Assembly (NCBI GenBank): GCA_044348345.1
Contig: JBIKSZ010000033.1
Location: forward strand, 1 to 21,813
Direction: 5' to 3'
DNA: 21,813 nt
Source of the DNA: Falsiroseomonas sp044348345
Lineage (GTDB): Bacteria > Pseudomonadota > Alphaproteobacteria > Acetobacterales > Acetobacteraceae
The position numbers and the translations under genes are program-made. This document shows positions 1 through 9,464 of the stretch, one piece after another. The notes under the pieces are model-generated. The model had not been told where the DNA came from and did no database searches. It worked only from the letters and a program-made list of their open reading frames with translations. How positions within the stretch are numbered: the stretch's first letter is position 1; the number at the start of each line of letters is the position of its first letter.

Positions 1-95
1 CCGGGCGCGCCGGCAACGGCGTCATCCCATAGGTTAGAGGATGTATGTCGCGCCGCCGGCGGGTCGGCGCGGCCTTCTGCGGGAGCAGGTCACGC

Positions 96-2012
96 ATGGC
101 AACCAAGGTCGCGAACGGCACCGAGACCGTCGAGGGACGCGACGAAGCGGTGGAGGGCGTGATGCTCGACACCCAGTCGGCGGCGGTCAAGAAGCTGATC
201 GCGCGCGGCAAGGAGCGGGGCTACGTCACCTATGACGAGCTGAACGCCGCCCTGCCGTCGGAACAAGTGTCCTCCGAGACGATCGAGGACACGATGGCCA
301 CGCTGTCCGACCTCGGCATCAACGTCGTCGAGAACGAGGAAAGCGAAGACCCCGAGGCCGCGCCGAAGCCGGTCGCCAAGGCGGAAGACGAGGAAGAGGA
401 AGAGGAATCGGGCGGCAATGTGGACGAGGCAAGCCTCGGCCGCACCGACGACCCGGTCCGGATGTATCTGCGCGAGATGGGCAGCGTGGAGCTGCTCTCG
501 CGCGAGGGCGAGATCGCCATCGCCAAGCGCATCGAAGCCGGGCGCGACATGATGATCGGCGGGCTCTGCGAGAGCCCGCTGACCTTCAAGGCCATCGTCG
601 CCTGGCACGACGCCGTCAAGGAGAAGCGCATGCTCCTCCGCGACGTGATCGACCTGGAAGCGACGGCCGGCGCCAACAACCCGGACGGCCCGGCCGCCCC
701 GCAGGAAGAAGAGATCGAGGAAGGCGAGGAAGGCGAGGGGCTCGGCCTGTCGCTCTCGGCGCTGGAAGCGAAGCTGGAGCCGGAGGCGCTGGCCGCCTTC
801 GAGGCGATCGAGGGCGCCTATTCCAAGCTGACCAAGCTCTCCTCCAAGCGGATGGACGCCTACACCTCGGGCGGGGAGACCTCGGCGCGGTCCGAGAAGA
901 CCTATGAGAAGGCGCGCGCGGAGCTGGTGGCGCTGGTGCAGAAGGTGCACCTGCACAACAACCGCATCGAGGAGCTGGTGGACCAGCTCAAGGGCCTGAA
1001 CCGCCGCCTGACCGGCCTTGAAGGCCAGATCCTGCGCATGGCGGAAAGCCACAAGGTGAAGCGCGACGAGTTCGTCACGCAGTGGCGCGGGCATGAGCTG
1101 GACCCGGCCTGGTTCGAGGGCCTCGCGAAGCTGAAGGGCAAGGGCTGGCAGAACTTCATCGCCAAGTCGAAGCCCGACGTCGAGGCGGTGCGCGCCGAGA
1201 TCGGCCGCACCTCCGCCGAGACCGGCCTGCCGGTGGATGAGTTCAAGCGCGTCTATGCGACGGTCTCGCGCGGCGAACGCGACATGACGCAGGCGAAGAA
1301 GGAGATGATCGAGGCGAACCTCCGCCTCGTGATCTCCATCGCCAAGAAGTACACGAACCGCGGCCTGCAATTCCTGGACCTGATCCAGGAAGGCAATATC
1401 GGCCTGATGAAGGCGGTCGATAAGTTCGAGTATCGCCGCGGCTACAAGTTCTCGACCTACGCGACGTGGTGGATCCGCCAGGCGATCACGCGCTCGATCG
1501 CCGACCAGGCGCGGACGATCCGCATCCCCGTGCATATGATCGAGACGATCAACAAGCTGGTGCGCACCAGCCGCCAGATGCTGCACGAGATCGGCCGCGA
1601 GCCGACGCCGGAGGAGCTGGCCGAGAAGCTCGGCATGCCGCTGGAAAAGGTCCGCAAGGTCCTGAAGATCGCGAAGGAGCCGATCAGCCTCGAGACGCCG
1701 ATCGGCGACGAGGAAGACAGCCACCTCGGCGACTTCATCGAGGACAAGAACGCGATCATCCCGCTCGATGCCGCGATCCAATCCAATCTGCGGGAAGCCA
1801 CGACGCGCGTGCTGTCGAGCCTGACGCCGCGCGAGGAGCGCGTGCTGCGCATGCGCTTCGGCATCGGCATGAACACCGACCACACGCTGGAAGAGGTCGG
1901 GCAGCAGTTCAACGTGACGCGCGAGCGTATCCGCCAGATCGAGGCGAAGGCGCTGCGCAAGCTGAAGCACCCCTCGCGGTCGCGGAAGCTGCGGTCCTTC
2001 CTGGACAACTGA
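96..2012 (+). CDS. rpoD: RNA polymerase primary sigma factor RpoD (sigma-70)
   Basis: Housekeeping sigma factor that directs core RNA polymerase to -10/-35 promoters. From the chosen start the protein is 638 residues. An N-terminal region 1.1-like part (about 20-75) is followed by an acidic Glu-rich linker. Region 1.2 lies at about 118-148 (DDPVRMYLREMG). A long non-conserved insert, typical of group 1 sigmas, precedes region 2 at about 400-485 (ANLRLVISIAKKY, FSTYATWWIRQAI). Region 3 follows, and region 4 runs from about 565 to the end, with the helix-turn-helix around TLEEVGQQFNVTRERIRQIE. I chose ATG 96 because the protein then begins MATKVA, as I recall for related RpoDs, with GGGAG at 81-85. 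An in-frame ATG at 45, preceded by AGAGG at 36-40, would add 17 Arg-rich residues and cannot be excluded. No promoter is visible in the short upstream stretch. dnaG often precedes rpoD but lies outside the window. Confidence 0.97.
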   Translation: MATKVANGTETVEGRDEAVEGVMLDTQSAAVKKLIARGKERGYVTYDELNAALPSEQVSSETIEDTMATLSDLGINVVENEESEDPEAAPKPVAKAEDEEEEEESGGNVDEASLGRTDDPVRMYLREMGSVELLSREGEIAIAKRIEAGRDMMIGGLCESPLTFKAIVAWHDAVKEKRMLLRDVIDLEATAGANNPDGPAAPQEEEIEEGEEGEGLGLSLSALEAKLEPEALAAFEAIEGAYSKLTKLSSKRMDAYTSGGETSARSEKTYEKARAELVALVQKVHLHNNRIEELVDQLKGLNRRLTGLEGQILRMAESHKVKRDEFVTQWRGHELDPAWFEGLAKLKGKGWQNFIAKSKPDVEAVRAEIGRTSAETGLPVDEFKRVYATVSRGERDMTQAKKEMIEANLRLVISIAKKYTNRGLQFLDLIQEGNIGLMKAVDKFEYRRGYKFSTYATWWIRQAITRSIADQARTIRIPVHMIETINKLVRTSRQMLHEIGREPTPEELAEKLGMPLEKVRKVLKIAKEPISLETPIGDEEDSHLGDFIEDKNAIIPLDAAIQSNLREATTRVLSSLTPREERVLRMRFGIGMNTDHTLEEVGQQFNVTRERIRQIEAKALRKLKHPSRSRKLRSFLDN

Positions 2013-2079
2013 CATGGCCGGGACGGCGCCGCTGCGGGAGCCTGCGACGCGCATCGCGGTGGAGGTCACCTTCCTCCGT

Positions 2080-2592
2080 ATGGATGCGCCGCCGGCCCCG
2101 CCCGCCGCGCCGCTGCCGGCGTGCGCCGAGGTGGTGCGCCTGCCGCGCTGTTCGGTGCCGTTCTATCGCTATCTGTACGACACGGTCGGGCATGACTGGG
2201 TGTGGTGGCTGCGCCGCACCCTGCCGGATGCCGAGATCGGCGGGCTGCTGGCGCGGCCGGACATCTCGATCCATGTGCTGTACCAGGGCGGCGAGCCGGC
2301 CGGCTTCTACGAGTTGGAACGGCGCAGCGATGCGGGGACGAATCTCGCCTATTTCGGGCTGATGCCGCAGGCGATCGGGCAGGGCCTCGGCCGTGCTTTC
2401 CTGCGCCATGCGGTGGATGCGGCCTGGGCCGAGGCACCGCGGGTGCTGACGGTGAACACCTGCACCGCCGATCATCCGCGCGCGCTGCCGAACTACATCG
2501 CCGCCGGTTTTCGGGTGCTGCGCACGGTGCGCGAGGTGTGGCCCGTGCCGAACCGGCTGGGGCTGCCGATCCCGGACCGCCTGCGGGTCTGA
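2080..2592 (+). CDS. GNAT family N-acetyltransferase
   Basis: Predicted acetyl-CoA-dependent N-acetyltransferase, about 170 residues. The acetyl-CoA binding motif A is visible as an AYFGLMP strand followed by QAIGQGLG and a helix (RAFLRHAVDAAW). Near the C-terminus ALPNYIAAGFRVLRTVRE matches the usual GNAT motif B (Y-x-x-x-G-F). The N-terminal half holds the acceptor-side elements (RYLYDTVGHDWVWW, GEPAGFYELERR). The acceptor cannot be told from sequence; family members of this size acetylate small molecules or protein N-termini. GGAGG at 2061-2065 lies 14 nt before ATG 2080, slightly far. An in-frame ATG at 2014, only 1 nt after the rpoD stop, would add 22 residues but lacks a ribosome binding site. 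It is probably read from the rpoD transcript, or from a promoter inside rpoD. A multi-hairpin repeat follows directly. Confidence 0.85.
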   Translation: MDAPPAPPAAPLPACAEVVRLPRCSVPFYRYLYDTVGHDWVWWLRRTLPDAEIGGLLARPDISIHVLYQGGEPAGFYELERRSDAGTNLAYFGLMPQAIGQGLGRAFLRHAVDAAWAEAPRVLTVNTCTADHPRALPNYIAAGFRVLRTVREVWPVPNRLGLPIPDRLRV

Positions 2593-2599
2593 AACCCTC

Positions 2600-2747
2600 A
2601 TACCAAGCGCACGAAGTCCCGACCTGCGGCCCGAAGGGCCGAGGCGCCGAACGGCGCCCGCCGCTTATGCGGCGAAGCCAAGGGCCGCGGATGCGGCCCG
2701 CCCGGCGTCTGAGGGGCACAAAGGTGAAACCTTTGTGCGCTTGGTAT
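2600..2747. repeat. Multi-hairpin repeat element, copy 1, with 13-bp terminal inverted repeats
   Basis: Non-coding element between two convergent genes. Its ends are a perfect 13-bp inverted repeat: ATACCAAGCGCAC at 2600-2612 and GTGCGCTTGGTAT at 2735-2747. Inside are five short hairpins in a row: CGGCCC-GAA-GGGCCG (2627-2641), GGCGCC-GAAC-GGCGCC (2643-2658), CCGC-TTAT-GCGG (2661-2672), GGCCGC-GGAT-GCGGCC (2683-2698) and CACAAAGGT-GAA-ACCTTTGTG (2717-2737). GCGAAGCCAAG (2672-2682) and CCCGGCGTCTGAGGG (2701-2715) recur exactly in the copy between ccmC and ccmD. The right end reaches the stop codon of the convergent oxidoreductase gene. It may double as a two-way terminator, although no T-tract is present. 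Confidence 0.85.
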
Positions 2748-3880
2748 CAGACGGCGGGCGCGATGCCCGCGGCCTCCAGCACATGGTCGGCGAGCGCGAG
2801 CGAGGCCGTCAGCCCCGGGCTCTCGATGCCGAACATGTTCACGAGGCCCGGCACGCCATGCACGCCCGGGCCCTGCACCACGAAATCCTGCGCCGGCGCG
2901 CCTTGGGGCACGATCTTCGGGCGGATGCCGGAATAGCCGGGCGAGAGTGCGCCATCCGGCAGCTCCGGCCAGTAGCGGCGGATGGCAGCGTAAAAGCTGT
3001 CGCCGCGCTGCGGGTCCACCGCATAATCGATGCTGTCCACCCATTCGACATCCGGCCCGAAACGCGCCTGGCCGCCGAGGTCGATGGTCAGATGCGTGCC
3101 CAACCCGCCCGGCACCGGCACCGGATAGATCAGCCGCGCGAAGGGCGAACGCCCGGCCAGCGTGAAGTAATTGCCCTTCGCGTAATAGGCCGTCGGCACA
3201 TGCGCTTCCGGCATGCCGGCAAGGCCACGCGCAAGACGCGGCGCGTGCAGCCCGGCCGCGTTCACCAGAAGCCGCGCGCGGAGCGCCATCGGCTCCTCGC
3301 CGCCGACCTCGATCTCGATGCCATGCTCCGTCGCGCGGCCGCGGAGGACCGGGGCGTGGAAGGCGAAGACGGCGCCGGCATTCTCGGCATCGCCCTGCAG
3401 CGCCAGCATATAGGCGTGGCTGTCCACGATGCCGGTGGTGGTGGAATGCAGCGCCGCCGTACAGTGCAGCGCGGGCTCCATCGCGCGGGCCTCGTCGCGG
3501 CTGATCAGGTGCAGCTCCGACACGCCATTCGCGGCGGCGCGCTGGCGGATGCCTTCGAGCTTGCCGGCTTCTTCCTCAGTCGTCGCGACGATCAGCTTGC
3601 CGCAATTGCTGTGCGGCACGCCGCGCTCGGCGCAGTAGCGGTAGAGACGGTGCTTCCCCTCGACGCAGGCGCGCGCCATCAAGCTGCCAGCGGGGTAGTA
3701 GATGCCGGCGTGAATGACCTCGGAATTGCGCGAGGAGGTTTCCGTGCCGATGCCCTCGGCGGCGTCGAGCACCAGCACCTCGCGGCCAGCGAGCGCCAGG
3801 GCGCGAGCGACGGCCAGGCCCACCACACCGGCCCCGACAACGACGGCGTCAACCTGCTCCACGGCGGGAATCCCCTTCAT
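2747..3880 (-). CDS. FAD-dependent oxidoreductase, L-2-hydroxyglutarate oxidase (LhgO)-like
   Basis: Flavoprotein of the DAO family, about 377 residues, most like L-2-hydroxyglutarate oxidase/dehydrogenase, which oxidises L-2-hydroxyglutarate to 2-oxoglutarate. An N-terminal Rossmann FAD motif VVVGAGVVGLAVARALA (residues about 13-29) is followed by LVLDAAEGIGTETSSRNSEVIHAGIYY, the SxRNSExIHAGIYY signature I recall for LhgO/L2HGDH. A second dinucleotide-binding strand reads LLVNAAGLHAPRLA. The C-terminal GYSGIRPKI and GLVNMFGIESPGLTASLALA close the FAD site. I took ATG 3880. GTG 3862 is a good alternative, with AAGGGG at 3877-3872 in front, and gives 371 residues. ATG 3919 is unlikely. The gene stands alone, convergent with the acetyltransferase gene, and its TGA stop at 2749-2747 overlaps the last base of the repeat element. 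The exact substrate is an inference. Confidence 0.88.
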   Translation of the reverse strand: MKGIPAVEQVDAVVVGAGVVGLAVARALALAGREVLVLDAAEGIGTETSSRNSEVIHAGIYYPAGSLMARACVEGKHRLYRYCAERGVPHSNCGKLIVATTEEEAGKLEGIRQRAAANGVSELHLISRDEARAMEPALHCTAALHSTTTGIVDSHAYMLALQGDAENAGAVFAFHAPVLRGRATEHGIEIEVGGEEPMALRARLLVNAAGLHAPRLARGLAGMPEAHVPTAYYAKGNYFTLAGRSPFARLIYPVPVPGGLGTHLTIDLGGQARFGPDVEWVDSIDYAVDPQRGDSFYAAIRRYWPELPDGALSPGYSGIRPKIVPQGAPAQDFVVQGPGVHGVPGLVNMFGIESPGLTASLALADHVLEAAGIAPAV

Positions 3881-3941
3881 CCCGAACGGTCTTGCGTTTG
3901 GATGTAGCGCAGCGCGCATTGGTCGGGGAGGTCACGGCCGC

Positions 3942-3978
3942 GAAAAGAAAAGGGCCGGCGGATCGCTCCGCCGGCCCT
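3942..3978 (-). terminator. Rho-independent terminator of hppA
   Basis: A perfect 12-bp stem, AGGGCCGGCGGA (3951-3962) and TCCGCCGGCCCT (3967-3978), closes a TCGC loop. Read on the minus strand it is followed by TTTTCTTTTC. It begins 23 nt beyond the hppA stop codon, so it is a strong intrinsic terminator for hppA. Confidence 0.9.
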
Positions 3979-4000
3979 CGTTGTTGTCAGACCAGTCGGA

Positions 4001-6130
<2,130 letters not shown>

Positions 6131-6404
6131 CAACGTCTCAGTCCCCCCAACTCTTGTTCTTTCCGCGGGGGACCGGTCACCGCTGCAAGCGCCAGGGCGC
6201 GCGCCATCGGGCCGGCCCGGCCTCGCGGGCCTGGAATGAGCTTGCGCGAAGCCCAGGCGGCTGGCAACGCCGCCCGGGGCGCAAAATCCGGCGAAATCAG
6301 ACCCTGCGCCGGGCGATCCGGCGCCAAGAGCCGTCGGGGGGCCTCCCGGCGGGCGCGGTTTTGTGGTTCATCCCCCGCCGACCGCCACCTGGAGCTCCCC
6401 TTCC

Positions 6405-6938
6405 ATGCGCATCGAGCACATCCCCATCGGCCGCAACCCGCCCGACGACCTGAACGTGATCATCGAGGTCGGCGTCGGCGGGGAGCCCATCAAGTACGAG
6501 ATGGACAAGGCCTCGGGCACGCTCTTCGTGGACCGCTTCCTGCACACGCCGATGCGCTATCCCGGCAATTACGGCTTCGTGCCGCACACGCTGTGCGGCG
6601 ATGGCGACCCGCTGGACGTGCTGGTGGCCAACACCCGCCCGATCGCGCCTGGCGCCGTGATCAATGTCCGCCCCGTCGGCGTGCTGATGATGGAGGATGA
6701 TGGCGGGCTCGATGAGAAGATCATCGCCGTGCCCAGCCCGAAGCTGACCAAGCGGTACGAGAAGGTGCACCAGTACACCGACCTGCCGCAGATCACGGTG
6801 GACCAGATCCAGCACTTCTTCGCGCACTACAAGGACCTCGAGCCCGGCAAGTGGGTGAAGATCCTGGGCTGGGGCGATGCCTCCCGCGCGCGCGCTTATG
6901 TGATGGAGTCGATCGAGCGCGCGAAGAAGGCGGGCTGA
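6405..6938 (+). CDS. ppa: Soluble inorganic pyrophosphatase
   Basis: Cytoplasmic family I inorganic pyrophosphatase, hydrolysing PPi to two phosphates and so pulling nucleic acid, protein and activation reactions forward. It has 177 residues, typical of bacterial hexameric enzymes. Visible active-site elements are EVGVGGEPIKYEMDK (substrate Lys and Glu), MRYPGNYGFVPHT, and the metal-binding GDGDPLDVLV with the D-x-D-P-x-D pattern. Further on come KLTKRYEKVHQYTDLP and HFFAHYKDLEPGKWVKI. ATG 6405 has GGAG at 6391-6394. The 274-bp gap to hppA (6131-6404) is GC-rich; I see no convincing promoter or coding sequence in it, though it must carry promoters for both genes. A hairpin follows the gene. 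Confidence 0.97.
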   Translation: MRIEHIPIGRNPPDDLNVIIEVGVGGEPIKYEMDKASGTLFVDRFLHTPMRYPGNYGFVPHTLCGDGDPLDVLVANTRPIAPGAVINVRPVGVLMMEDDGGLDEKIIAVPSPKLTKRYEKVHQYTDLPQITVDQIQHFFAHYKDLEPGKWVKILGWGDASRARAYVMESIERAKKAG

Positions 6939-6949
6939 GGAAGGCAGGG

Positions 6950-6973
6950 CGCCCACCCCGACCGGGGTGGGCG
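6950..6973. terminator. Hairpin between convergent ppa and rsmB
   Basis: CGCCCACCCCG at 6950-6960 and CGGGGTGGGCG at 6963-6973 form an 11-bp inverted repeat with a very small centre. It lies 11 nt after the ppa stop and 1 nt beyond the rsmB stop. There is no T-tract on either side, so it is a plausible shared terminator rather than a certain one. Confidence 0.55.
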
Positions 6974-6974
6974 G

Positions 6975-8273
6975 CTACGCCTTCACGAAGCGCGCGGCGA
7001 AGAAGCCGTCGAGGCCGCCGCGCTCGCCCCACATGTCGGGCCGCGTGCGCAGCGTGCCGCGGGCGGTCAGCGCATCCCCAAGGCCTGGCACTTCCTCTGG
7101 CCGGATCGGGTCGAGCGCGAGGCCCAAGCCGGCCGCGCGGTCCAGATGCGCCTCCCCCTCCTCCGGCTGCAGCGAACAGGTGGCCAGCACCAGCCGCCCG
7201 CCCGGGCGCAGCAGCTTCGCGGCCTGCGCCAGAAGCCGCGCCTGCGTCTCGGCCATCGGCGCGACATCGCTGGCGCGCTTCAGATGCGGGATGTCCGGGT
7301 GGCGGCGGATGATGCCGGTCGCGGTGCAGGGCGCATCCAGCAGCACCGCGTCGAAGCCGGCTTCCGCCGGCATCCAGCTGGCCGCATCGGCCTCGACCAG
7401 CGTGGCGTCGAGCTTCAGCCGCGCCAGATTCTCCCGCAGCCGCGCCATGCGGCGCGGGTCGCGCTCCACCGCCGTCACGCGCGCGCCGGCGGCGACAAGC
7501 TGCGCGGTCTTGCCGCCGGGCGCGGCGCAGAGATCGGCGACGCGTTCGCCGGCGCGCACGGCCAGCAGCTGCGCGGGCAGCGCCGCGGCGGCGTCCTGCA
7601 CCCAGAAGGCGCCCTCGGCGAAGCCGGGCAGCTCCGCGAGCCGCGTGCCGGCGGGCAAGCGGGCGCTGCCGGTGGGCAGCATCTCCGCCCCCTCCGGTGC
7701 GGCGGCGCCAGGGGCGAGGGTGAGGTCGAGCGGCGCGGGCACGGCTTGCGCGCGCACCATGGCGCGCACCGCCGGGCCATAAGCCGCGTGCCAGGCGCTC
7801 CAGAGCCAGGGGGGCGTGTCGAGGCGCTCGGCGTCGAGGCCCTCCAGCGCGGCGGCGCCCTCGGTCGCGACCTTGCGCAGCACGGCGTTGACGAGGCCGG
7901 CGAAGGGCCGCGGCACGACGGCGACGGTTGCGGCCACCGCGGCATGGGGCGGCGTGCCGAGCAGCAGGAGTTCGGCCGCGCCCGCACGCAACGCCGCGCG
8001 CACCTCGGGCGGCGGCTCCCGCCGCAGGAAGGGCTCCAGCACGGCATCGAGGCTGCCGGCGCGGCGCAGCACCGCGGCGGCAATGCGATGCGCCGCCGCG
8101 CGGTCGCGGGGCGCGAGGCTGCCGGGCAGCGCGTCGAGCGCCTCTTCCAGCGGGCGGCGGCGCTCCATCACGGCGGCGAGCAGCGCCAGCGCAGCCTGGC
8201 GGACGGGCTGGCCAACGGTCTGGGGAGCGCGGGACTGGGGGGGACGGCCGGCGGGCCGGCGCGGATCGGGCAT
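6975..8273 (-). CDS. rsmB: 16S rRNA (cytosine-967-C5)-methyltransferase RsmB
   Basis: SAM-dependent methyltransferase of the RsmB/NOL1 family that makes m5C in 16S rRNA (C967 in E. coli numbering). It has 432 residues, the usual length. The N-terminal NusB-like helical domain covers about 1-140 (VRQAALALLAAVMERRRPLEEAL; LVNAVLRKVA). The Rossmann methyltransferase domain follows. Motif I is VADLCAAPGGKTAQL, motif IV is DAPCTATGIIRRHPDI with the Pro-Cys pair, and motif VI is LATCSLQPEEGE with the catalytic Cys. Start at ATG 8273 because similarity to RsmB begins just after it; no strong ribosome binding site is seen. The open frame runs further upstream but only antisense to the dedA-family gene. 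The gene is divergent from that gene with a 67-bp gap. Confidence 0.93.
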   Translation of the reverse strand: MPDPRRPAGRPPQSRAPQTVGQPVRQAALALLAAVMERRRPLEEALDALPGSLAPRDRAAAHRIAAAVLRRAGSLDAVLEPFLRREPPPEVRAALRAGAAELLLLGTPPHAAVAATVAVVPRPFAGLVNAVLRKVATEGAAALEGLDAERLDTPPWLWSAWHAAYGPAVRAMVRAQAVPAPLDLTLAPGAAAPEGAEMLPTGSARLPAGTRLAELPGFAEGAFWVQDAAAALPAQLLAVRAGERVADLCAAPGGKTAQLVAAGARVTAVERDPRRMARLRENLARLKLDATLVEADAASWMPAEAGFDAVLLDAPCTATGIIRRHPDIPHLKRASDVAPMAETQARLLAQAAKLLRPGGRLVLATCSLQPEEGEAHLDRAAGLGLALDPIRPEEVPGLGDALTARGTLRTRPDMWGERGGLDGFFAARFVKA

Positions 8274-8340
8274 CAGGCAGGGTTTATGGCCCCGCTCCGG
8301 GGGGCATGCTAGAGCGCGCCGCGGTCGGCGGAGCGGTGGA

Positions 8341-8946
8341 ATGATCGAGTGGGTGACGGACATGGTAGCCGCGGGCGGATGGCCCGGCGTGCTGCTGCTG
8401 ATGTTCCTCGAAAACCTGTTTCCGCCCATCCCGTCGGAACTGATCATGCCGCTGGCTGGCTTCGTCGCGGCGCGGGGCGAGATGAGCTTCGTGGCGGCGG
8501 TGATGGCGGGCATGGTCGGCACGCTGCTCGGCAACGCCTTCTGGTACGAGCTGGCGCGCGCCATCGGCTCGGCGCGCATCCGCCCGCTATTCGCGCGCTA
8601 CGGGCGCTGGTTCGCGGTGGATGACAAGGATTTCGACAAGGCCGAGGCGACGCTGAAGACGCATGGCCCGATCGCGCTGTTCTTCGGCCGGCTGCTGCCG
8701 GGCATCCGCACGCTGATCTCGATCCCGGCCGGCCTCGCGCATATCCCGCGCACGGTGTTCTACCTGTGGACGGCGCTCGGCAGCCTGGTGTGGATCCTGT
8801 TCCTGACCAGCGCGGGCTATTGGATGGAAGACCACTACGACAAGGTCGAGGGCTGGCTGGAGCCGCTGGCCTATGTGGTCGTCGCCGGCATCATCGGCAC
8901 CTATGCCTGGCACATCTGGTCCACGCGGGTGAAGAAGCGGGTGTAG
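8341..8946 (+). CDS. DedA family inner-membrane protein
   Basis: Small integral membrane protein, 201 residues, of the DedA/SNARE-associated family, whose members act in membrane homeostasis and as undecaprenyl-phosphate or phospholipid flippases in some bacteria. Family signatures are visible: FLENLFPPIPSELIMPLAGFVAARG near residues 20-46, with the acidic Glu and Pro-rich re-entrant segment, and FFGRLLPGIRTLISIPAGLAHI at about 115-136, with the conserved Arg-Pro-Arg pattern. Four to five hydrophobic stretches follow the DedA layout, and the C-terminus is basic (TRVKKRV). ATG 8341 has GGAG at 8330-8333. Its substrate cannot be named from sequence. A repeat copy begins 6 nt after the stop codon. 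Confidence 0.92.
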   Translation: MIEWVTDMVAAGGWPGVLLLMFLENLFPPIPSELIMPLAGFVAARGEMSFVAAVMAGMVGTLLGNAFWYELARAIGSARIRPLFARYGRWFAVDDKDFDKAEATLKTHGPIALFFGRLLPGIRTLISIPAGLAHIPRTVFYLWTALGSLVWILFLTSAGYWMEDHYDKVEGWLEPLAYVVVAGIIGTYAWHIWSTRVKKRV

Positions 8947-8951
8947 GGGCC

Positions 8952-9062
8952 GCGTTTTCGCACAGCGAAAACGCCCTCAGGCGCCGGCGGGCCGCATTCG
9001 CGGCCTCAGCCGGCGTGAACGCCGGCCGCCATCGGATCACGCGAAAGGCCTGCGGCCATGCC
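8952..9062 (-). repeat. Multi-hairpin repeat element, copy 4 (inverted)
   Basis: Read on the minus strand this carries GGCCGC-GAAT-GCGGCC and then CCGGCGCCTGAGGG (plus-strand 8974-8987), the same order as in copy 1. A terminal hairpin follows: GCGTTTTCGC-ACA-GCGAAAACGC on the plus strand (8952-8974, 10-bp stem). A further perfect hairpin GCCGGCGT-GA-ACGCCGGC lies at 9009-9026. The outer boundary near 9062 is uncertain. Like copy 1 it lies between convergent genes. Confidence 0.7.
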
Positions 9063-9072
9063 GCCGCCGCGC

Positions 9073-9408
9073 TCAGCGGCGTCGGCTGCGAACGCGCAGC
9101 AGCACGGGCAAGAGGCCATGCGGCACGCCCTGGCCGCCGCGCGGGCGGGGCGGCTCGGCATGTTCCAGCAGCATCGTCGCCGCGCCGATCTGCACCGCGC
9201 CGAAGGTCAGGCCGGTGAAGAACCACAGCACCACCGCCGGCCACCAATGCCCCGCCGCGCCGGTCAGCAGCGCGCGCGCATCCTGCGGGTCGAGGGCGAG
9301 GATCGCCGCGACGAAGATGGCCGCCAGGGCGAAGCCCAGCGCCGCGTGGCGCAGCAGGAACGTCACCAGCTTCGGCAGGCGGCGCCAGGCCAGGAGGGGA
9401 TTCGGCAT
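9073..9408 (-). CDS. Hypothetical small membrane protein
   Basis: I do not recognise this 111-residue protein. It has a basic N-terminus (MPNPLLAWRRLPKL) and two hydrophobic segments that look like membrane helices, about 24-40 (LGFALAAIFVAAILAL) and about 56-82 (AVVLWFFTGLTFGAVQIGAATMLL). A Pro/Arg-rich tail ends RVRSRRR. Both termini are probably cytoplasmic by the positive-inside rule. ATG 9408 is preceded by AAGG at 9420-9417 with an 8-nt spacer, a good ribosome binding site, which supports a real gene. It lies 56 nt downstream of htpX on the same strand and is probably co-transcribed, so a role near HtpX in membrane quality control is possible but unproven. Its end abuts the inverted repeat copy. 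Confidence 0.7.
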   Translation of the reverse strand: MPNPLLAWRRLPKLVTFLLRHAALGFALAAIFVAAILALDPQDARALLTGAAGHWWPAVVLWFFTGLTFGAVQIGAATMLLEHAEPPRPRGGQGVPHGLLPVLLRVRSRRR

Positions 9409-9464
9409 GGGCGTGTCCTTCTCGGCCTCGCGCAGATGGAAGTCTCCCGCGCGGGTATGAAGCG

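Noticed and set aside
1..32. A possible 3' end of an upstream gene (dnaG?) ending TAG at 30-32
   Set aside because: Only ten codons are visible and nothing identifies them; two other frames are equally possible.
90..2069. A 659-codon open frame on the minus strand across rpoD
   Set aside because: It is fully antisense to a certain gene, rich in Arg, Leu and His runs without domains, and is explained by GC-biased third codon positions.
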